Shown here: positions 1 through 8,098 of the stretch, piece by piece
Position numbering within the stretch: the stretch's first letter is position 1
Layout: every line of letters begins with the position of its first letter
Assembly (NCBI GenBank): GCA_039028895.1
Contig: JBCCHF010000063.1
Coordinates: 1-25,809 of the forward strand
Direction: 5' to 3'
Source of the DNA: JAHDCJ01 sp039028895
GTDB lineage: Bacteria; Bacteroidota; Bacteroidia; Chitinophagales; Saprospiraceae
DNA: 25,809 nt
The notes under the pieces: generated by a model
Told to the model about the DNA's origin: nothing
Databases searched by the model: none
What the model saw: only the letters and a program-made list of their open reading frames with translations
Made by a program: the position numbers and the translations under genes

Positions 1-39
1 AATATTTTGAAGTATCCAAAATACCCATTTCCTTAAAAT

Positions 40-171
<132 letters not shown>

Positions 172-182
172 AAACAAGTAAA

Positions 183-1976
183 ATGAAAAAACTATATAAG
201 CCTATAGCCTTAATTCTTGCGCTGGTTGTTGCTATCATTAGTGGTTGGCAGATGACGCAGCTTGATCTTTGGGGGTATAGGCCTTTGTTTTTTTTCGCAG
301 GAGCATGGGCGTTTATCCTTTTGGCCATTGAGTCCCGTTTTTCAAGACTTAAGGAGGGGAGATCTTATTTGATTTGGGCGGTTTTGAGTGGAGTGGTCTT
401 GTCTGCAGGGTTCCCGCCAATGCCTGGTTTTCTGTTTATGTTTGTTGGCTTTGTGCCGTTGCTTTACATCGAGAAAAAGATTAGTGAAGAACGAGGCATG
501 TCGCGTTGGGAGGTATTCAAGTTTGGTTTTGTGGCCTTTGTTACTTGGAATATCCTGACAACCTATTGGGTGGCGAACTCGTTATTCGTCGCAGGCCTGG
601 TAGCAATTGTGCCGAATGCTTTATTGATGTGTATCCCATGGGTCGGTTTTCATTACACGCGTCAGCGAATGGGCGATCGAATGGGCTATACGGCTTTTGC
701 GTCATACTGGATTCTCTTCGAATATATCCATCTTACATGGGCAGACTTGTCATGGCCATGGCTGACCCTGGGTAACAGTTTTGCAAAGTTTCCCCAGGTA
801 GTCCAGTGGTACGAGTTTACAGGTGCTTTTGGAGGAACCTTATGGATCATGGTACTCAACCTGATGTTCTTTCACCTGATGCAAAAGTGGATAAATGAGG
901 GGAAAGAAAGGATGTCTGTCCGGGATTATGCTTTACCAGGGGCAACATTGGTGGTACCCATCCTGGTATCCTTGATTATTTATGCCACCTGGCAATCAAA
1001 AGGTGAATCTGCACAAGTAGCGGTCATACAGCCAAATTATGAGCCACATTATGAGAAGTTTACCGTACCCAGAAGTGTACAGATTAGAAAATTCCTCGCT
1101 TTAGCAGAAGGCATCGTAACAGAAGATACCGACTACCTGGTGTTTCCTGAAACCAGCTTTGATAATATTCGCCATAACGACATTGAAAGGCATCCGACTA
1201 TAGAGAGTTTGAGAGCCTATATTGACGGTTACCCGAAATTAAAATTGGTGACAGGCCTGAGTTCTTACCGTATTTTTGAACCGGGTGATATTCCAGGTCC
1301 TACAGCACCCAGGATCTATGTTTCAGCAGCTACAGGTGATACAACTGTTTTTGAAGGCTATAATTCTGCTGTTCAAATGACATCAGGTGATCCTGAAATT
1401 CCAATTTACCTGAAATCCAAGTTGGTGCCTGGGCCTGAGCATCCGCCTTTGGCAGCCATTACAAGATTGTTAAAGCCACTTGTTGATGCCCTAGGAGGCA
1501 CTATGTATGGTTTGGGTAAGCAAAAAGAAAGAATGGCCTTCATGTCACAAGATGGTTCGATGGGTGTTGCGCCTGTAATTTGCTACGAGTCTGTTTATGG
1601 CGAATATGTGACCAACTATGTCAAAAAAGGAGCAACTGCTATTTTCATTATTACAAATGATGGATGGTGGGATAATACAGCAGGCCATAAACAGCATATG
1701 ATGTATGCTTCTCTAAGAGCTATAGAAACCAGACGTTCTATTGCAAGGTCTGCTAACACCGGCATCTCCTGTTTTGTCAATCAAAGAGGGGATATCTCAT
1801 CTAAAACCGAATATGAAATCGATGCGGCAATTATTGGCGCAATTGATATGAATACAGAGCTAACCTTTTATGTCCGGTATGGTGATCTGATAGCCCGTGT
1901 GGCTATTTTCCTTTCGGCTATTTTGCTGCTGATCAGCTTTACCCGTCGCTGGCTTTCTGTAGCTAAGAAAAATTAA
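183..1976 (+). CDS. lnt: Apolipoprotein N-acyltransferase
   Basis: This inner-membrane enzyme transfers the third acyl chain to the N-terminal cysteine of lipoproteins. Hydrophobic segments fill roughly residues 5-275, followed by a periplasmic nitrilase-like domain (about 276-555) and a last membrane helix (about 570-588). The catalytic Glu-Lys-Cys triad of the family is visible: E323 in VFPETSF, K411 in YLKSKLVPGPE and C467 in PVICYES. The family signature NDGWW (492-496) and the following RAIETRRSIARSANTG stretch are intact. At 597 residues it is longer than the roughly 510 of E. coli Lnt, mainly through extra sequence between the Lys and Cys motifs, and KLVPGPE replaces the usual HLVPFGE, as I recall from Bacteroidota homologues. 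The ATG is forced by an in-frame TAA at 171-173. The gene converges on ald with only two bases between the stops, leaving no room for a separate terminator. Its leader contains the heptamer array. Confidence 0.96.
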   Translation: MKKLYKPIALILALVVAIISGWQMTQLDLWGYRPLFFFAGAWAFILLAIESRFSRLKEGRSYLIWAVLSGVVLSAGFPPMPGFLFMFVGFVPLLYIEKKISEERGMSRWEVFKFGFVAFVTWNILTTYWVANSLFVAGLVAIVPNALLMCIPWVGFHYTRQRMGDRMGYTAFASYWILFEYIHLTWADLSWPWLTLGNSFAKFPQVVQWYEFTGAFGGTLWIMVLNLMFFHLMQKWINEGKERMSVRDYALPGATLVVPILVSLIIYATWQSKGESAQVAVIQPNYEPHYEKFTVPRSVQIRKFLALAEGIVTEDTDYLVFPETSFDNIRHNDIERHPTIESLRAYIDGYPKLKLVTGLSSYRIFEPGDIPGPTAPRIYVSAATGDTTVFEGYNSAVQMTSGDPEIPIYLKSKLVPGPEHPPLAAITRLLKPLVDALGGTMYGLGKQKERMAFMSQDGSMGVAPVICYESVYGEYVTNYVKKGATAIFIITNDGWWDNTAGHKQHMMYASLRAIETRRSIARSANTGISCFVNQRGDISSKTEYEIDAAIIGAIDMNTELTFYVRYGDLIARVAIFLSAILLLISFTRRWLSVAKKN

Positions 1977-1978
1977 AA

Positions 1979-3202
1979 TTATAATCCTGACATCATCAAC
2001 AAATCCAGGTCTGTATGTTTGATGCCAAAACGCTCGCCCAGATGACGATTGGTCAAGCTGCCTTTAAAGGAATACACCCCATGTCGTAATCCACTATTGT
2101 TATAGATTAACCTTTCCAGGCCACCTGTAGTTTCTGCTTCAAGCAGGATAGGGGTCAGGATGTTACTTACCGCTGAAGAAGCTGTTCTCGATACTCTTGA
2201 CGCAATATTTGGGACACAGTAATGAATCACACCGTGCTTGATAAAAGTCGGTTTTTCATGAGTTGTCACTCGAGAAGTGGCAAAACAACCGCCCTGGTCA
2301 ATACTTACATCGATAATAACAGCTCCATGCCGCATATTCATGACCATTTCCTCTGAAACGACAATCGGAGATCGACCTTCGACAGAATGAATGGCGCCAA
2401 TGGCGACATCGGCCGTGTCAATTTCCTCCTCCAGGACATGCTGGATGATAGAGGAGGTGTAAATTCGCTGTCCCACAGATGACTGCAGGCGCATAAGCTT
2501 GTATACATTATTGTCAAAAACCCTGACCTGCGCACCCAGACCAAGTGCTGTTCGAACCGCATATTCTGCAACGACACCGGCACCAAGTATAACCACTTTC
2601 GCGGGAGGAACTCCAGATACTCCGCCTAGTAAGATGCCACGTCCTTCGCTAACGTTTGTTAGCAATTCAGCAGCAGTAAGCATTGCAGAGGTTCCGGCTA
2701 TTTCACTTAGTGTCCTGACAATCGGGAATGATCCATTATTGTCCTGTATGTATTCCATCGCCAACGCAATTACGCGTTTCTCACGAATCTTCATTACATA
2801 TTCTGCGGTGATCGTTGGCAGGTGGATAGGGGATATGACCATTTGATTTGGCGCCAGCAAATCGACCTCGTCGAGGGTCGGTGGTGCTACTTTGATAATG
2901 ATGTCAGATTTGAAAACCTGCGCTTTGCTATAAGCGATATCGGCACCAGCTTCTGAATAGTCATTATCGGTAAAACTGGCCTTTTCTCCGGCATTGGTTT
3001 CAACAACGACACGATGGCCATGATTGACTAATGACAATACCGATGATGGTGTTAGCGCTACCCTGTTTTCCTGGAAGGAAGATTCTTTAGGTATCCCGAT
3101 GAAAAGTTTATTTGGCTTGTATTGAACTTCTAGTGTTTCTTCTTGCGGTCGATATTGACCAGAAGTGAAGATTTTTGGGATCGGTACTTTTCTTTTACTC
3201 AT
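1979..3202 (-). CDS. ald: Alanine dehydrogenase (AlaDH/PNT family)
   Basis: The protein is predicted to catalyse NAD-dependent reversible deamination of L-alanine to pyruvate and ammonia. The N-terminal AlaDH/PNT domain starts at FIGIPKESSFQENRVALTPSS; a Lys in IIIKVAPP (about K104) and a His in SPIHLP (about H127) match the family's pyruvate-binding positions. The nucleotide-binding fold carries GAGVVAEYA (about 197-205), with Ala in place of the usual third Gly, and the C-terminal signature IDQGGCFATSR is present. It has about 30 extra N-terminal residues compared with classical Ald. I chose the ATG at 3202 (MSKRKVP, 407 residues) because it overlaps the tsaE stop as ATGAGTAA, a typical coupling arrangement; an upstream in-frame ATG at 3235 would give 418 residues and a longer overlap. 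It is transcribed with tsaE. Confidence 0.92.
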   Translation of the reverse strand: MSKRKVPIPKIFTSGQYRPQEETLEVQYKPNKLFIGIPKESSFQENRVALTPSSVLSLVNHGHRVVVETNAGEKASFTDNDYSEAGADIAYSKAQVFKSDIIIKVAPPTLDEVDLLAPNQMVISPIHLPTITAEYVMKIREKRVIALAMEYIQDNNGSFPIVRTLSEIAGTSAMLTAAELLTNVSEGRGILLGGVSGVPPAKVVILGAGVVAEYAVRTALGLGAQVRVFDNNVYKLMRLQSSVGQRIYTSSIIQHVLEEEIDTADVAIGAIHSVEGRSPIVVSEEMVMNMRHGAVIIDVSIDQGGCFATSRVTTHEKPTFIKHGVIHYCVPNIASRVSRTASSAVSNILTPILLEAETTGGLERLIYNNSGLRHGVYSFKGSLTNRHLGERFGIKHTDLDLLMMSGL

Positions 3203-3626
3203 TGTCAGGTCGTTCAATGGTGATCTTACGCTCATGTTGGCCTGTAATCTCTAGATGGATAATGACCATTTCGTCAGGTAAGAGTTGTTCGGCAATATTT
3301 GGCCATTCAACGAAACAATATTGCTCGTCGTCGAGGTAGCCAGCCAGATCGAAATCGATGGCTTCCTGAATATCATTGATCCTATAAAGGTCAATATGGT
3401 ATACATGACCATCAGGACTTTGGTATTCATTGACCAACGCATAAGTTGGACTGGAAACTGTATCCGACACACCTAACTCGTTGCAAATGTGTTTGATAAA
3501 GGTAGTTTTGCCGGCACCGATCTCGCCATAAAATGCGAATTTTTTTTCACTTTTACAAAATTCCAATAAGTCTTTTGCGGCACTCTCAAGCCCTTCCGGA
3601 GACGAGATAACAAGTTCTTTTTTCAT
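3195..3626 (-). CDS. tsaE: tRNA threonylcarbamoyladenosine biosynthesis ATPase TsaE
   Basis: TsaE is the small P-loop ATPase that works with TsaB and TsaD to make t6A at position 37 of ANN-decoding tRNAs. The Walker A motif GEIGAGKT lies at residues 34-41, the family motif SPTYALVNEY at 59-68, HIDLYR at 77-82 and the FVEWPN motif at 105-110. Length (143 residues) matches the family. The gene is first in a two-gene unit with ald, whose start overlaps the tsaE stop by eight bases. An exact TAnnTTTG element 30 bases upstream suggests its own promoter, separating it from the porX unit. TsaB and TsaD genes are not in the window. Confidence 0.95.
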   Translation of the reverse strand: MKKELVISSPEGLESAAKDLLEFCKSEKKFAFYGEIGAGKTTFIKHICNELGVSDTVSSPTYALVNEYQSPDGHVYHIDLYRINDIQEAIDFDLAGYLDDEQYCFVEWPNIAEQLLPDEMVIIHLEITGQHERKITIERPDNE

Positions 3627-3655
3627 CTTGGAAATAGGATGTTAGATGAATGGGG

Positions 3656-3663
3656 CAAATATA
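3656..3663 (-). promoter_or_regulatory. Putative -7 promoter element for tsaE-ald
   Basis: Read on the minus strand this is TATATTTG, an exact match to the Bacteroidota -7 consensus TAnnTTTG. It would place transcription start about 23 bases before the tsaE ATG. No clear -33 TTTG is visible at the expected distance, so this is a moderate call. Confidence 0.45.
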
Positions 3664-3820
3664 GTATTTTATTGTTTTCGCTCCTTTTAGTCGTTTACTT
3701 GCTTAAACAGTTATTATATGCAAGCAATGTACAGCCGCCAACAAGTAAGAGAGCGGAGCGAACGATTAGAGAACTGCCCATCCGTAAAGAAGTAAGTAAA
3801 ACCACAACGAATGATAAAAA

Positions 3821-5047
3821 TCATTTCAACAACGTAATAGTACCAGCTTGTAATTTTTCAAGTCCTTCGCAGATAAACCTTACCTGGTAAACAAAGATAC
3901 CGGGATCAAGATCTTTCCCCTTGAAGGTGCCTGACCAGCCTTCAAAAGCGTTATTGGTCGCAAATACGCGGCTTCCACTCCTGTCAAATATTTCGAAACT
4001 TAAAAGTTCGGAGATGGAGAATGGGTTGCTGATAAGAATTTCGTCGTTAAGGCCGTCTCCATTGGGGGTAAATGCGGTCGGCAGAAGAACATCGGTACAT
4101 CCGATGGTTGTAGGGTCAACTACAGTGATTAGAATGGTATCTGTGGCGACACAACCGAATTCATCAATAAATTCGAGGGTGTAGGTGGTTGTCGTGTCTG
4201 GAGTAATGGAGGCATTAGCGGCAAATGGATCATCTACTCCAGTAGCCGACATCCAGTTAAAGTCTGTAGCGCAAGTTGGAGTTGTCGTAATATCTACCGA
4301 ACCTCCAGTAAAAACGAGGGTATCTCGATTGACAATCATATCCGGACTAACGTATAGATTTTGAATTTCTTCCAGGCTAATCGCGCGGTTGAAAACGCGA
4401 AGCTCATCTACCAACCCCTGAAAACGACGGGTTCCGTCGAAACCTATGCAAGGACTGTTAGCCAAAGATAAGATCGCATTATTGTCTACGTCTAAAATTA
4501 CAGCTGAGGTAGCCTGATCTGCTAATTCTCCATTGATATAAGTACGCAAAACGGTGTTGTTGCGTGTGATGATCACATGTTGCCAGCAAGCTTCCCTAAC
4601 CAGATTGGCATAAGAAATGGCATTTAGATCGTCAGAAATGCTAAGTTCTGTTGCCAGTCGGTTTTGTGAGGTGATGAGGCGAACGTCAAAATTCTGGTCA
4701 TTTGTGCAGGTCGCTTTTTTTGACAAAAGACTTCTCTGGAAACTGGTTCCATAATTTTTGAAGTAAAAACTTACACTAAAATCATCATCATCAAAATAGG
4801 TGTTAACGAAGCCAAAAAAGACAACGTAATCATCTACACCATCAAATCTGAGCGCCTGGCCGCTTATACCGCAAGCACACTCAATATCGCCAAACATGGT
4901 GCCATCTGAACCATTAGTGGTCTCGTCAGTAGCATCACAATTATCAAACGAATAATAAGCCCTAAGGCCATCATCGATTTGGGCAATGGTTGACATTGCG
5001 GTAAAACAAATGGTTACCAATGTCAGTAAAAAGAAGTTTAATTTCAT
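3821..5047 (-). CDS. Secreted LamG-domain protein with type IX secretion (type B) C-terminal signal
   Basis: This is predicted to be a cell-surface or secreted protein. A signal peptide covers residues 1-22. Residues about 25-232 form a concanavalin/LamG-like domain (LRAYYSFDN..., ALRFDGVDDYV, a central INGELADQAT strand and a closing VDELRVFNRAISLEEI motif typical of LamG_3). About 240-312 resembles an Ig/PKD-like module, as in SprB-type proteins. The last 90 residues (about 320-408) are the gliding-associated type B sorting domain: LPTAFTPNGDGLNDE, FEIFDRSGSRVF, WSGTFKGKDLDPGIFVY and terminal GTITLLK. LamG domains usually bind glycans, but the ligand here is unknown. The ATG overlaps the porX stop by ATGA, so translation is probably coupled to the type IX secretion regulator upstream. 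Confidence 0.9.
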   Translation of the reverse strand: MKLNFFLLTLVTICFTAMSTIAQIDDGLRAYYSFDNCDATDETTNGSDGTMFGDIECACGISGQALRFDGVDDYVVFFGFVNTYFDDDDFSVSFYFKNYGTSFQRSLLSKKATCTNDQNFDVRLITSQNRLATELSISDDLNAISYANLVREACWQHVIITRNNTVLRTYINGELADQATSAVILDVDNNAILSLANSPCIGFDGTRRFQGLVDELRVFNRAISLEEIQNLYVSPDMIVNRDTLVFTGGSVDITTTPTCATDFNWMSATGVDDPFAANASITPDTTTTYTLEFIDEFGCVATDTILITVVDPTTIGCTDVLLPTAFTPNGDGLNDEILISNPFSISELLSFEIFDRSGSRVFATNNAFEGWSGTFKGKDLDPGIFVYQVRFICEGLEKLQAGTITLLK

Positions 5048-6600
5048 CGACTACTCAGTTTGATTACCGGAACAATCATTTCTTCCAGTGAAATGCCACC
5101 GTGCTGAAAGGTGTTTTTGTAGTAATTATTGTAGTGATTGTAGTTGTTGGGGTATAAGAAGAATTTGTCTTCTTTTGCAAAAATAAAGGTGGAACTAACA
5201 TTAGGTCTTGGTAAAAGGGCTTTTTTAGGCTCTTTGACATCGAGTACGTCCTTTTTGTCGTATTGTAGGTTTTTTCCAACCTTATATCTTAAGTTAGTTG
5301 TAGTTTCTCGGTCACCGATTACTTTTGATGGCTGTTTGACTCTGATCGTGCCATGGTCCGTGGTAATGACCAGCTTGATCTTTTTGTCAGCCACTTTTTT
5401 CAAAGCAGTCCACAAAAACGAATTCTCAAACCAAGACTTGGTCAACGAACGGTAAGCAGTTTCGTCACCAGCCAATTCTTTTAAGACTTCCATTTCTGTT
5501 CTGGCATGGGAAAGCATATCGATGAAATTGTAAACGATAACAGTAAAACGATTATTTAGGAAGTTCATTATGTTATCAATCAGTAATTTTCCATCATTGG
5601 CATTGGTCACCTTGATATAGTCAAACTTAATATCCTTATGGAAAACCCGGTCTATCTGTTCGGCGAGCAGCTGTTTTTCAAATAAATTCTTGCCCCCCTG
5701 TTCATTGTCATTTTTCCACCATTCAGGATAGTATTCCTGGATTTCTGATGGCATCATACCGGCAAAGATGGCATTGCGGCTATACTGAGTTGAAGTTGGC
5801 AGAATACTGTAGAAATAATCTTCCTCGTCAACTCTGAAATGATCGGAGATAATAGGTTCGATCGTTTTCCATTGATCATACCTGAGATTGTCAAGGAGAA
5901 GGAATATGGTTGGCACATCGGCTACCACATCAGGAAACACCTTTTTGCGCATCAGGTTATAGGACATGACTGGTCCGTCTTCATGTTCGTTGACCCAGTC
6001 TACATAATTTTTTACGATGAATTTGCTGAACTCAGTATTGGCTTCAGCTTTTTGCATGGCCAGAATATCAGCCATTTCTCCAGTTTTAGCAGCGTCCAGT
6101 TTAATTTCCCAGTTTATGATCTTGCGGTAGGTTTCTACCCATTCCATATAATCAAGACCACTGTTGATTTCCATAAATATTTGGCGAAAGCCCTGCTGAT
6201 AGTCGGAAGTTGTTTTTTCCCTGACCAACCGTTTTTCGTCTACTATCTTTTTTAGTGTAAAAAGAATTTTATTAGGCTTAACCGGTTTTATCAGGTAATC
6301 TGTAATTTGTGCACCAAGAGCATCTTCCATTACATTTTCTTCTTCATTCTTGGTGATCATCACAATCGGTACGATAGCATTGAATTCTCTGATTTGCGCT
6401 AAGGTTTCAAGCCCGGTCAGTCCTGGCATACTCTCATCCAGGAAAACGACATCAAGTGCGTTATTTTCTTGAATTTCTTCAATCGCATCATAACCATTCG
6501 TAACGGTAATAACTTCGTATCCCTGCTTCTCTAAAAACATGATTTGTGGCTTCAAAAGATCGATCTCATCATCGGCCCACAATATTTTAACGTTATCCAT
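5044..6600 (-). CDS. porX: PorX-type response regulator with PglZ domain
   Basis: The receiver domain (about 1-120) has the acidic pair D10/D11, phospho-acceptor D55 in VVFLDESMPG, T83 and K105 in LIKPVKP. A helical linker leads to a PglZ domain of the alkaline-phosphatase superfamily (about 220-518): LLLDNLRYDQW with a metal-ligand Asp at 237, ILPTSTQYSRN with a Thr at 271 that matches the residue I recall as the nucleophile in Porphyromonas PorX, and TTDHGTIRV. PorX with the sensor PorY controls type IX secretion genes in P. gingivalis, and its PglZ domain has been reported to cleave oligonucleotides. Length (518) fits the family. No PorY-like kinase lies nearby. Its stop overlaps the start of a type IX cargo gene, fitting a shared regulatory role. 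Confidence 0.95.
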   Translation of the reverse strand: MDNVKILWADDEIDLLKPQIMFLEKQGYEVITVTNGYDAIEEIQENNALDVVFLDESMPGLTGLETLAQIREFNAIVPIVMITKNEEENVMEDALGAQITDYLIKPVKPNKILFTLKKIVDEKRLVREKTTSDYQQGFRQIFMEINSGLDYMEWVETYRKIINWEIKLDAAKTGEMADILAMQKAEANTEFSKFIVKNYVDWVNEHEDGPVMSYNLMRKKVFPDVVADVPTIFLLLDNLRYDQWKTIEPIISDHFRVDEEDYFYSILPTSTQYSRNAIFAGMMPSEIQEYYPEWWKNDNEQGGKNLFEKQLLAEQIDRVFHKDIKFDYIKVTNANDGKLLIDNIMNFLNNRFTVIVYNFIDMLSHARTEMEVLKELAGDETAYRSLTKSWFENSFLWTALKKVADKKIKLVITTDHGTIRVKQPSKVIGDRETTTNLRYKVGKNLQYDKKDVLDVKEPKKALLPRPNVSSTFIFAKEDKFFLYPNNYNHYNNYYKNTFQHGGISLEEMIVPVIKLSSR

Positions 6601-6615
6601 CTATTAAATTTTCTG

Positions 6616-6623
6616 CAAAACTA
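6616..6623 (-). promoter_or_regulatory. Putative -7 promoter element for porX
   Basis: On the minus strand this reads TAGTTTTG, an exact TAnnTTTG match. It would give a very short leader of about 10 bases before the porX ATG. No convincing -33 element is seen. Confidence 0.4.
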
Positions 6624-6659
6624 CTATAAAACGCGAACTCCGGTAAATAACTTATAACG

Positions 6660-6676
6660 AATAAGTGAATCTTATT
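6660..6676. repeat. Small inverted repeat upstream of the HD-domain gene
   Basis: AATAAG, five bases, CTTATT: a perfect 6-bp inverted repeat lying 10 bases before the HD-domain gene start. It could be an operator or an RNA hairpin, but an AT-rich repeat this short may be chance. Confidence 0.3.
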
Positions 6677-6686
6677 ATTTTTAGGC

Positions 6687-7916
6687 ATGCCCGCTAATAA
6701 GAAAAAAATCATTAATGATCCGGTTTACGGATTTATCTCCATTCCTTCTTCCATAATTTTTGACCTTATTGAGCACCCGATCTTCCAAAGGTTAAGGCGA
6801 ATAAAACAACTGGGCTTGACCCATTACGTTTATCCGGGAGCATTGCACACCCGTTTTCATCATGCGCTTGGCGCAATGCATTTGATGACAGAAGCCATGG
6901 AGGTGTTGCGTTCAAAAGGAACTGAAATTACCGATGAAGAAGCTGAAGCGGTAACCATCGCCATCCTGCTTCACGACATTGGGCACGGTCCGTTTTCGCA
7001 TGCACTTGAGCATACGCTGGTTAATGTGCATCATGAAGATCTTTCTCTTTGGTTTATGGAACAACTTAACAAGGAGTTTGACGGAAGGTTGGATTTGGCC
7101 ATCCGGATCTTTATGAATGAGTATCAAAAACCATTCCTTTACCAACTTGTTTCTGGTCAATTGGATATGGATCGCATGGATTATCTGACTCGTGACAGTT
7201 ATTTTACAGGCGTTTCAGAAGGCGTGATTGGCTACAGCCGAATAATAAAAATGCTAGCTGTACATGAAGGTGAACTGGTTGTAGAAGAAAAGGGTATTTA
7301 TTCTCTTGAAAAATTCCTCGTCGCACGGCGATTAATGTATTGGCAGGCCTATTTGCACAAAACAGTGCTTAGCGCAGAGCAGATGTTGATCAGAACATTA
7401 CATCGCGCAAAAGAATTAGCAAGCCAGGGACATGACCTTGCGGTTTCAAAACCACTGCATTATTTTCTGTACAGCAACAGACCCGCTGCTTATTATGAGC
7501 AACATAAAACAGAAATGCTGACCAATTTCGCCCTACTTGATGATTTTGATATTGTTTCTGCCTTAAAAACCTTTGCAAATCATGATGATTTTACCCTTGC
7601 ATTCCTGGCAAAGGGACTCATCAATCGGAAGCTTTTCAAAATAAAAATAAAAAACACGCCTTTCGAAAGTGACTTTATTGAAGACTTGCGTCAAAAGGTC
7701 ATTAATCAGTACAGGGAGGAAGATGTTTCACCCGATTATCTTGTTTTCACGGTTTCTGAATCCAATTCAAATTATGATATCAGGAAAAATGAGATCAAGA
7801 TACTTTTCAAGGATAATACCGTAATACCAATGTCGGCAACCGCAGAACTCGGGATACTACCGAAAGAAGTAGTCAAATATTACCTCTGTTTTCCTAAATT
7901 GACAACTGAAAAATAG
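6687..7916 (+). CDS. HD-domain phosphohydrolase (dNTPase/SAMHD1-like, COG1078 type)
   Basis: The N-terminal block NDPVYGFISIP, followed by PIFQRLRRIKQLGLTHYVYPGA and TRFHHALGAMHL, is the classic start of this family. The metal-binding HD residues are visible: a His at about 58-59, H96-D97 in LLHDIGHGPFSH, and the later Asp in QLDMDRMDYLTRDS (about 160-165). Family members that have been tested hydrolyse deoxynucleoside triphosphates; the substrate here is inferred. At 409 residues it is of usual length. It is divergent from porX with an 86-base gap and appears to be monocistronic, as the next gene follows after 182 bases with its own promoter. Confidence 0.9.
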   Translation: MPANKKKIINDPVYGFISIPSSIIFDLIEHPIFQRLRRIKQLGLTHYVYPGALHTRFHHALGAMHLMTEAMEVLRSKGTEITDEEAEAVTIAILLHDIGHGPFSHALEHTLVNVHHEDLSLWFMEQLNKEFDGRLDLAIRIFMNEYQKPFLYQLVSGQLDMDRMDYLTRDSYFTGVSEGVIGYSRIIKMLAVHEGELVVEEKGIYSLEKFLVARRLMYWQAYLHKTVLSAEQMLIRTLHRAKELASQGHDLAVSKPLHYFLYSNRPAAYYEQHKTEMLTNFALLDDFDIVSALKTFANHDDFTLAFLAKGLINRKLFKIKIKNTPFESDFIEDLRQKVINQYREEDVSPDYLVFTVSESNSNYDIRKNEIKILFKDNTVIPMSATAELGILPKEVVKYYLCFPKLTTEK

Positions 7917-8000
7917 ATTCACCTCAATCGCTATTCCTCTTGCCGGAAAAGGTCACATTTTCTAGGTTTCTACTAACTTTTGAAGCGTTTTTGAGAACTG

Positions 8001-8017
8001 AATTTCTAAAAGAAATT
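8001..8017. promoter_or_regulatory. Perfect palindrome in the -33 region of the repeat-protein gene
   Basis: AATTTCT-AAA-AGAAATT, a 7-bp perfect inverted repeat, ends three bases before the -7 element at 8021. It sits where a repressor or activator dimer would bind; it could equally form a weak transcript-end hairpin for the upstream HD gene, although no U-tract follows. Confidence 0.4.
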
Positions 8018-8020
8018 GAT

Positions 8021-8028
8021 TACCTTTG
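8021..8028 (+). promoter_or_regulatory. Putative -7 promoter element for the 23-residue-repeat protein gene
   Basis: TACCTTTG matches TAnnTTTG exactly. It is embedded in a second inverted repeat, ACCTTT-GCC-AAAGGT (8022-8036). The predicted start would be near 8034, giving a leader of about 65 bases. Confidence 0.5.
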
Positions 8029-8098
8029 CCAAAGGTGATATATTATTTTTATTTTAATTCTTAATCAATCTTTTTCAAAAATTAAACACAATTAACCT

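Noticed and set aside
2499..2846. Plus-strand 115-codon frame inside ald
   Set aside because: Fully antisense to well-conserved alanine dehydrogenase sequence, with no recognisable product.
3810..3825. AATGAT-AAAA-ATCATT hairpin at the end of the LamG cargo gene as a terminator
   Set aside because: The stem is short and AT-only except for two pairs, overlaps the stop codon, and has no U-tract on the minus strand.
3639..3890. Plus-strand 83-codon frame with a hydrophobic stretch near its start
   Set aside because: Its start overlaps the predicted minus-strand tsaE promoter, and its last third is antisense to the end of the LamG cargo gene. The hydrophobic run (about residues 9-28) is suggestive, but no family was recognised.
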